Source: Triglochin maritima
Lineage: Eukaryota; Streptophyta; Magnoliopsida; Alismatales; Juncaginaceae
Length of the DNA stretch: 64,000 nucleotides
Direction: 5' to 3'
NCBI GenBank assembly: GCA_963682175.1
Contig: OY821771.1
Location: forward strand, 7,625,001 to 7,689,000
Position 1 is the stretch's first letter. Each line of letters begins with the position of its first letter. The translations under genes were made by a program, and so were the position numbers. A model generated the notes under the pieces. That model ran no database searches and was not told where the DNA came from. It saw nothing but the letters and a program-made list of their open reading frames with translations. Below are positions 56,773 through 64,000 of this stretch, piece after piece.

Positions 56773-57379
56773 TGTTGGGAGAGATTTTGACAATGCTACT
56801 ACGAAACGGCGGATTAAAATGCACCAGTGGATCACAAGAAACGAATATTGAACGCTGAATTAAATAACTTCTGGTTTTCTCCCAAACTTAATAGCAACAA
56901 AAACACACACAAGATGAAAAAAACAAGCAATAAACGAACACACACTTGAAACAACCACGACACACGCATTTTATAAGGTTCAGCAACGTGCTTACATCCT
57001 TGGGTGATCCTCTGCGGGGTTTATTTTCTTCTTCCGCTTCTCCAACAAAAGAAACAACCAAGATTACAAGGGGTTGGAGGCAAGATGTTCTCCAAAGCTC
57101 TTAAGAACTCTCTCTAACCCTAATATCTCTCAAGGAAATAATAATGATGTGTTGTATGCGTATTGTACAAACAAGGGGCAAAATCCTTAAATACTAGACT
57201 CAAAACCGTACAGGAAAAACTGCAAAATGTAGGTAACGGTCGACCCAAACGATTAACAGGAACGATTCATGTTAATTTCGGTCGACCGCTCAACGATTAT
57301 CTTCAGCTAGCAACCACTTTCCGGTCGACCGTTTTTCCCTGTTTTCCTTGCATTAACAAATTTAAACCAATTTCCAACA
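56773..57379 (-). repeat. 3' LTR of the minus-strand copia element, with palindrome array III
   Basis: 607 bp; read on the minus strand it starts TGTTGGAAATTGG directly after a purine-rich tract (CAATGTGGAGAT). It contains three CGGTCGACC(G) motifs (57239, 57280, 57322), all between the LTR start and a TATTTAAGG box at 57193-57185, i.e. in U3. Confidence 0.8.
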
Positions 57380-57598
57380 ATCTCCACATTGGTTTGAATT
57401 TGTTACCTGAGTCGTCTTATAACCTGCTTCCTTCGTGCTTCAATGAAGCACCGTCGGCGCTACCCCCCGGAGCGCTCCTCATTCTAAGTTTCTTAGGACA
57501 TTGAGAAGTTTCGAGCACAACTCGAACTTCTCCCAACCGACCACCTTGATCATCATATCCGTTGGATGCTCGCTTGTATCAATATTCTGGAGAATAAT
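57380..57598 (-). pseudogene. copia RNase H C-terminal tail
   Basis: Minus strand ILQNIDTSEHPTDMMIKVV, the usual copia pol C-terminus. It continues the frame interrupted at 59053 by solo LTR A. Confidence 0.8.
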
Positions 57599-59047
57599 TG
57601 TTGGCTTTTTGGCCTTAATCTATGTTTTGATGATTTAATCAACCTAATCTTAATTGTGATCGTGTAGAGTAGCACACATGTTACATTGCATATATATTGC
57701 TTTGTGCTAACCTCTACAGGTGATCAAGACTCAAGGAAGAAAGGAAATCAAGTCAAGACATGTAATCAAGCTTATTTGAAGACATGTATTTTGTATTTCT
57801 TTAAGTCTTAGGAGCTTTGTGTAATTGAGCATACTTGAACTAAAAACTACTCAAACACACACTAGGTTCCCTATAGAAGTCACACACGAAATTTCACATA
57901 ATTTGGACTTCAATAGATCACCCAAACTTAGACCGGAAAACACTAAACCTGAACACAAACTATCTACCCACATTCGGTCGACCGAAGCAGACTGTTCGGT
58001 CGACCAAGTGATCAATTAATTTGTTAGTGTTTAACTGCCTAAGTTTGGTCGACCGTTCAGACCTTTTCGGTCGACCTAGTACCAAGTATTTTCTGACCAT
58101 TTGTTTTGTCGTATATACCCAACGGTCGTATTCATATTAACCAAAAATACCCCAAATACATTTCATGTATCGGTCGACCGAGGACCTTGTTCGGTCGACC
58201 GAATTTCTGTCTCTTGACAAACCTGAATCTCCTACTGGAATTCGGTCAACCGTTAGACCTTTGTTCGGTCGACCGAATAGAACATTTTTTGTCAACCCCA
58301 AAGTGCCTGGTGTGATTCGGTCGACCGAACCCTATTCGGTGTTCGACCGATCACTAGTGTACCTAAGTCTTAGCGTTGGGCGGTCGACCGTTCCTTAATT
58401 GGTTGATCGAACTGAGTTCAAAACTTCCACACGGTCGTCCGTTCAGCCCGATCTAGTCGACCGAACTCATCTAGAATTGAGTCCTGCGAGTTTTTGTTTT
58501 GTGTATCTTACACCAACTCATACACAATCAACCCCAACGGCTACATTCTCTTTAATGCTTATAAATAGAGTTGTAAAACACATTTTAACACAACTCTCTC
58601 ACACATACTTGTCCAATACATTAGAGAGAAACCCAACACACTCAAAGCCTCAAACCTTCCACACTTTAGTCATAAATCCTATCTCACTCAAGTGTGCTCA
58701 AGTTTAGAGAGTGTCGTTCCACTCAATATTCTTTTGTAAAGAAGCAAGGACTTCGGTGAAAGCCCGAAGTGTTCCTCTCGGATTGTGAGAGAAGAAAGTC
58801 AACGAGGTTGTTCGTTGAGCTTATTTTGTAAAAGCGTTCTCTCCCGGTCGGAGTGTCGAGCGGAGCTTGCAAGAGAGGACGTAGGCGGTGGCCGAACCTC
58901 TGTAAAACCCCCGAGTCCATTGTGGTTTGCATTATTCCTTCCTTACTTGCTTGTTTGTTTAAATTCTGCTGTGCATAACTTGATTGCTTAAACAAGTAGG
59001 TAATTAACTTAAAGATGATTAGAATTAGAGACCCTCATGATCCTACA
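57599..59047 (+). mobile_element. Solo LTR A (family S)
   Basis: 1449 bp, TGTTGGCTTTTTGGCC ... GATCCTACA, target duplication ATAAT / ATAAC (one mismatch; 57594-57598, 59048-59052). TATA box TATAAATA at 58560-58567. Palindrome array IV lies upstream of it. Same family as solo LTR B, opposite orientation. No internal region. Confidence 0.88.
57974..58460. repeat. Palindrome array IV (CGGTCGACCG) in solo LTR A U3
   Basis: About 13 copies, mostly paired 21-23 bp start to start, e.g. near 58050 and 58171. The array ends ~100 bp before the TATA box. Confidence 0.92.
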
Positions 59048-59052
59048 ATAAC

Positions 59053-59990
59053 GTGGCATTCCTCGATCAATTCACGGATCTTATGGTACCTTACTTCAAT
59101 ATGTTTGGTTCTTGAGTGGAACATCTGATCTTTTGCTAGATAAATTGCACTTTGGTTATCACAATGCTATTTGGTCACTTCCTGTTCCTTCCCCAGAGAG
59201 CTTACCAAACCCTTCAACCATATAACTTCCTCTATATAGCTTCATTCACGGCATCAACGACTGTCATATACTCCGCTTCTTTCATAGACAATGCGGTAGT
59301 ATGTTGGAGAACGGATCTCCAACTCACTGGTCCTCCACCTAGAGAGAAACGTATCATGTTGTAGACATTTATTTATCTAGATCACCAACATCATCTGCAT
59401 CCACGCACACCTCGACATGCCTTTGTGCTCCATCTCTGGGCTACATCTTTGGTGTACTACAAGCTAACATCAATGATTCCGTTCAGGTACCTTAACAACC
59501 ACTTCAACGCCTCTCAGTGCTCCTTCCCTGGGTTAGCCATATAATGACTCACCAGGTTAACTGCATGTCAAATGTCTGGCCTAGTGCATATCATAGCATA
59601 CATAACGGATCCGATTGCACTATCATATGGAACCATATCAATATCTCTCCTTTTTTTCCAGTAGAGGGTTGCACTTCATAGAGAACTTGATGTGAGCGTT
59701 TATCAGTGTGGCAATATGCTTAGCATTCTTGAGATTGTACATTTCAAAAAAAAATCCAGATATAACTCCTTTGAGTGAGCAAGATTTCATATCTTTCGGT
59801 ATCCGTGGAGATCTCCATACCGAGAATTTTCTTTGCACTCCCGAGGTATTTCATCTCAAACTCGCACCGAAGTTTCTATTTGAGATCATATATATGCTTC
59901 ATCTCCTTTGCCGTGATTAACATATCATCAACATACAAGAGAAAGAATACATATGACCCATCTTTGAGACTCTGCAAGTAAACGCAACTA
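59053..59990 (-). pseudogene. copia reverse transcriptase C-terminus and RNase H
   Basis: Minus strand shows YVDDMLITAKEM (~59915), FEMKYLGSAKKILGMEI, then GGPVSWRSVLQHTTALS, EAEYM and CDNQSAIYLAKDQMFHSRTK. Several stops and frame shifts are present. Confidence 0.85.
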
Positions 59991-59995
59991 TTATA

Positions 59996-61483
59996 TGTTA
60001 GGATCTATGGCCCTCTAATCGATAGAAAAATGCGGAATTAAAAATAATTATCGAAGGATTAAGGAAGAGACAATTGCAAACCACAAAAATAACGACGCCA
60101 GAGTTTAGAGAGGTTCGGCACCCACACACGGGTCCTAGTCCTCCTCGCAAGCGTCGCTCGATCCCCCGAACCTCGCTTACGGTTCCACTAACTGATCTCC
60201 GTTCCGAGCCGAGATCAACGTCGTTTACAACACCGAGCCTCATGAACAATCCTCGCCTCGCTCGTGTCTCCTCTCACAACCCGAGAGGGAGCTTCCTCGA
60301 AGCTTTTACAACTCTTTGATTCTTTGATTTGGAAGTTGAATCACACTCTAACTAACACTCTATACTTGAGCACCCTTGGATATGATATTGAATTGGATAT
60401 GCAAGTGGTGAATTTTAGGCTTGAGTATTGTGGATTGAGAGCTTGAAGATGGAGAGGATTTGACTTTGAGTATTGGATAGATAGGAAGTGTTCAAGATGT
60501 CCAAAGCAACCAAATGAGGTCTTATTTATAAGCCTTCAAGCTCATATAGTCGTTTGGGAGTTGGTGGGGAATGGACCAATGAGAAAGCAATATGTGACTT
60601 AAGCTCGGCCAGAAATTGAGACAGATTCGGTCAACCGTTATCCACACGGTAGTCCGAAACATTGGTCTGAACTAAGAACTCGGTTGACTGATTAAGTATC
60701 GAATCACCGTTCACCAACCTCCATTAGCTTTTATCTATTTAACCCTAATTAAATTCGGTTCACCGTTTCAAGGTGGACAGTAGAATTGATTGGGCTCTGA
60801 TCTACTCAAGTTCGGTTGACCGTGTATAATTCGGTAGACCGAAGTAGCGCGGGTATTCCGCTGACAATGCGTGGAAAATTGTTTTATCGATAACGGTCAA
60901 GTTAAATAGCCGTTGGGCTTCTAAAGCCAATAAGAATTCGGTAGACCGAATTGTGTACGGTCGTCCGAAGTGGGTCAAGTTAATTTGGGCCCTAGGGTCT
61001 TGATTTGAATGCGACCGTTGGAGCAAAGTCCAAAATCGGTCCAGGGCTATTCGGTCTTTCGTTTGGGCAATTCCAGAGGACACCTAAGTTTCACTGTTGG
61101 GAAGTATTCGGCTATCCGATAGGTGTACGGTGGACCGAACTAGGTAGAGTTCGGTTAACCGAAATTGGTTCGGTTTACCGAGAAATGACGGGACAGAATC
61201 CTAGTGCTCAAGTTTATATAAAACCTTATGGACTCAATAAATAATCAAATTACATGTCTTGGTCCAAAGCTTTGATTACAATTCTTAATTGAGTCTTGAT
61301 GTCCTTGTCCCAATGCTCATTTCCTTGATTGTCTTGATCAACCTATTAAGATGATTGCAAGTATACAAATATATATGCAATGCATGTAATCGTGTTTGCT
61401 CACTTTGATTGATTAAGTTGATTGATTAAGATTAGTTTAATTAATCATCAAAATTAATATAGATTAAGGCCAAAAAGCCAACA
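59996..61483 (-). mobile_element. Solo LTR B (family S)
   Basis: 1488 bp; read on minus TGTTGGCTTTTTGGCC ... GATCCTAACA, with a perfect 5-bp target duplication (TTATA on plus: 59991-59995, 61484-61488). Minus-strand TATA box TATAAATA at 60530-60523, 953 bp into the LTR; solo LTR A has its box at the same depth (961 bp). Array V lies upstream of it. Confidence 0.92.
60628..61175. repeat. Palindrome array V (CGGTNNACCG) in solo LTR B U3
   Basis: Paired decamers with variable centre: CGGTTGACCG + CGGTAGACCG, CGGTAGACCG + CGGTCGTCCG, CGGTTAACCG + CGGTTTACCG. Pairs are held at 19 bp start to start (9-bp spacer) in at least five cases. Confidence 0.85.
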
Positions 61484-61488
61484 TTATA

Positions 61489-61858
61489 GTCGCAATGTAT
61501 AAAACCATTTTCTTAACATAAATGTATCCACCATTTTGTACAACTGCCTCGGTGACTGCTTCTGCCCGTAGAGAGACTTCTTCACCTTGCATACTAGACT
61601 TTCTTTGCCATGTGTAATGAACTCATCCGGTTGCTTCATATAGATCTCTTCCTCTATGTGCCCATGAAGAAATGGTGTCTTCACATCTATTTCCTCTAAC
61701 TTCATGTCATCCATTGCCACTATGGATAACAACACTCTAATAGAGGCATGCTTTACAACGGGTGAGAAGATCTCGTTGTAATCGACCCCTTCTTTCTGAG
61801 CATATCTTTTTGACACCAACCTAGCCTTGTATTTTAACTCCTCATTCGGAGTTGACAT
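61489..61858 (-). pseudogene. copia reverse transcriptase N-terminal part
   Basis: Minus strand YKARLVSKRYAQKEGVDY, FSPVVKHASIRVLLSI, VKTPFLHGHIEEEIYM, SLYGQKQSPRQLYK, a typical copia RT start. The frame stops at solo LTR B and resumes beyond it. Confidence 0.9.
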
Positions 61859-61859
61859 C

Positions 61860-62340
61860 TCTTTCTTCCTGAAGATTCACTTGCACTCAATTGTGCGCTT
61901 TCCACTTGGAAGCTTCATTGACTCCCAGGTCTGATTCTTATGAAGAGACTCCATATCTTCGGTCATGACCATCATCCACTTGTTCATGTGCTCCTGCTCA
62001 ACGACTTCAGTGAATGTGGAAGGGTCCCCACATTCAGTTCCAAGTGTGAATGTAATGCTAGCATCATCATGACCATACCTTTGCGGTGCCCTAGTGATCC
62101 TCCTTTGTCTCCCCTGGGCAATACTCTCCTGCTCAGGTTCTTCCTCTACTCGTGAGTCAATTCTTTCCTGTTGAACTTCTCTATTCGATTCACCCTCTGA
62201 AGTTGTGACCCTTACTTCAGTTTCATCTCCCTACATGGAACCCTCTTGCTGCTCTTTCTCCTCAGGGCCTTTGAGTAAACTCGTCTCATCAAAGACTACA
62301 TTACTCCGAAAGAGCATCTTCTTGTCCATTGACTCCTAAA
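61860..62340 (-). other. Linker between integrase and reverse transcriptase of the decayed copia
   Basis: Broken frames; the minus strand encodes a Glu/Ser-rich hinge between integrase and RT, in the place expected for copia. No intact open frame remains. Confidence 0.5.
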
Positions 62341-62347
62341 GCTTATA

Positions 62348-63211
62348 TCATTTAAATGACCTATCGTAACCAAGGAAAATACATTCCTTCGATTTAGAAT
62401 CAAGTTTCGAATGTTGTGTCTCATCAACCAACACATAAGCTTTGCATCCAAATATCCACAACCATGAATAATCATATGGCTCACCCGTCCACACTTCCTG
62501 AGGAATCTTCAATTCAAGTGTCGATGACAGTGAGATATTAACCAAATAGCAAGTCAGATCAACTGCATCGGCCCAGAAATCCTTAAATATAATCACATGA
62601 AGCATCATGTTTCTAGACCGTTCACACAGTGTCTTGTTCATCCTTTCAGCTACCCCGTTCTGTTTTTGGACTTCACGGTGTAGTGAAATGTTTCGTGATG
62701 CCTTCTTCTTCACAAAAACTCGTGAACTCCTTGAGGTGTATTCACCTCCATTATTTGTCCTCAAGTACTTAATAGATTTTCCCGTACTTTTCTCTACCTG
62801 GGCATTTCATGCTTTAAACTTCTCAAAAACATCAGATTTGTTTTTTAGAAAATAAACTCATACATTCTTTGAGAAGTCATCGATGAATGTGATGAAATAT
62901 TTGGCTCCACCTTTAGACTCAACAGGCGTCGGTCCCCAGACATCTGAGTGCACATACTCCAATATATTTTTCGTCTTGTGGATAGCCATCTTGAACCGAA
63001 TCTTGTGTTGTTTCCCGAAGACACAATATTTACAAAAATCTAATATGTAACTCTTAACACCCTTCCGCAGACCATGTTTGTGTAACTCACACAAACTCTT
63101 TTCCGACATATGACAAAGCCTCATATAACAAAGTCCGGTGTTGTCTTCGTCGTCTTGTGCAACACTTGCTACACCCTTTCCTGCTACTGCATTACTCTGC
63201 ATCCAATACAA
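62348..63211 (-). pseudogene. copia GAG-pre-integrase and integrase
   Basis: Minus strand: LCYMRLCHMSEKSL and CKYCVFGKQHKIRF (pre-integrase zinc region), HSDVWGPTPVESKGGAKYFITFIDDFS (integrase core start), then after a frame break near 62800 the NGVAERMNKTLCERSR segment and DAVDLTCYLVN. The frame break separates catalytic residues. Confidence 0.88.
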
Positions 63212-63334
63212 ATTGCCTATATTTGTTCATTTTATCACTATCATCACTCCATGAGTGACCTTCACCTTTCCGTCCGCACCAGACCATCTCCCACCTGAGG
63301 GTATCCAACTCTCCTAGAGATATCCGGTTCTTCT

Positions 63335-64000
63335 TCAACTCCGGAACATGACGCACACTTGTAAACATTCAAATGCATCCATCGAACATCTGAAACTATA
63401 TGGAACCAATCCTGATGGTAGTGCATGGTGCATCATTGCGCACAACAACGATTCCTCATTTAAGTGGCTCATAAGAAAAACCACTCTCTGACTGGGTACA
63501 TGTGATATGATGTTCCTGTATCCAAAATCCACATGTTCGATGATTTGTCGACACCTACAGTTCATACTATAAGGATGTCGGCTTCGTCCCTTTCCACCAC
63601 CACGTTAAGGGAATCAAACCCAAGGATTTGCCTTTCCCGTACTATTGTCCCTCATTGAAGGCTCTACAATCACGCTTCATGTAACCCGTCTTCTTGCAGA
63701 AGAAACATTTAAATGATCTCCCTTGTGATTTTGACCTGCCCCTGTTGTTTCCACTTCCTTTGTTACCCGTCTCTCCCCTTCCATTTGGTGAGATGATCAA
63801 CCCTTCACTCTATCAGAGGAGCTACTACTCGAATTCTTCATTGCATCAAAAGAAATCAATGTGACCTTGACCTCCTATAACACCAATGAATCATTCCCAT
63901 ATATGATCGTGTTCACCAAATTATCAACCGAGTCTGGCAGTGACGTCAACAACATCATTGCTTTGTCTTCATCTTCCCATTTGACACCTAGCTGGGTCAA
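63335..64000 (-). pseudogene. copia protease region and gag zinc-knuckle region
   Basis: Minus strand near 63960-63700 reads WEDEDKAMMLLTSLPDS, then a stop (VL-stop-EVKV) and a zinc knuckle in which the His is replaced: C-x2-C-x4-Y-x4-C (CFFCKKTGYMKRDC, ~63690). The protease part (63335-63600) is out of frame. The 5' end lies outside the window. Confidence 0.75.

Larger units (their letters stand above)
56773..64000 (-). mobile_element. Decayed Ty1/copia element, runs off the right edge
   Basis: Minus-strand element: 3' LTR 56773-57379, then (moving right) RNase H, reverse transcriptase, integrase, protease and gag up to the window edge. Pieces: RNase H/RT 57380-57598, 59053-59995 and 61484-61858; integrase 62348-63211; protease region ~63335-63600; gag 63600-64000. 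Many stops and frame shifts make it inactive. Two solo LTRs of another family (57599-59047, 59996-61483) are nested in the RNase H and RT regions; the coding frame resumes across each. Confidence 0.9.

Overview
Nuclear plant DNA. Spliced genes with GT-AG introns, a cinnamoyl-CoA reductase-type gene, a plant M17 leucine aminopeptidase, a plant chorismate mutase, and Ty1/copia, MULE and hAT elements with plant-specific domains (FAR1, plant mobile domain) all point to an angiosperm, probably a eudicot. The species was not identified. Three host genes look intact: a PLD3/4-type phospholipase D-like gene (14333-20411, +, 520 aa), a cytosolic-type leucine aminopeptidase (27062-21519, -, 527 aa) and a cinnamoyl-CoA reductase-like gene (51716-56344, +, 329 aa). 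In each, the spliced exons give one continuous frame. A fourth gene, a secreted-type chorismate mutase (47458-33951, -), is decayed and swollen to 13.5 kb by transposons.

Layout. 1-6.3 kb: remnant of a composite MULE-like element. It has a FAR1/MULE transposase on + and a convergent minus-strand gene joining a plant mobile domain (PMD), a long E/K/R-rich coiled coil and an Ulp1-type C48 protease. Two ~22-bp tandem arrays lie in mirror orientation, one between the gene 3' ends and one in a PMD intron. 6.3-13.4 kb: LTR sequences, including two copies of one long LTR family. 14.3-27.1 kb: PLD-like gene and LAP, tail to tail. 27.3-29.3 kb: a second, more decayed FAR1(+)/PMD(-) convergent pair. 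31.0-32.9 kb: a solo LTR of the long family. 34.0-47.5 kb: chorismate mutase with a hAT-in-hAT-plus-MULE-MITE nest and a young copia element in its introns. 51.7-56.3 kb: CCR-like gene with a hAT MITE in intron 1. 56.8-64 kb: a decayed minus-strand copia element carrying two solo LTRs of one family in opposite orientations.

The most unusual signal is not a gene. A 10-bp palindrome, CGGTCGACCG, recurs in dense arrays, usually in pairs spaced about 19 or 21-22 bp start to start. It is found in at least three different LTR families at five places (6.8-7.55, 12.4-12.84, 57.2-57.3, 58.0-58.5 and 60.6-61.2 kb). In a related LTR at 32.2-32.4 kb the same slot holds a different short-motif array. This suggests turnover of short-motif cassettes among retrotransposon control regions.

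All family assignments come from reading translations and junctions by eye. No database or alignment search was run.
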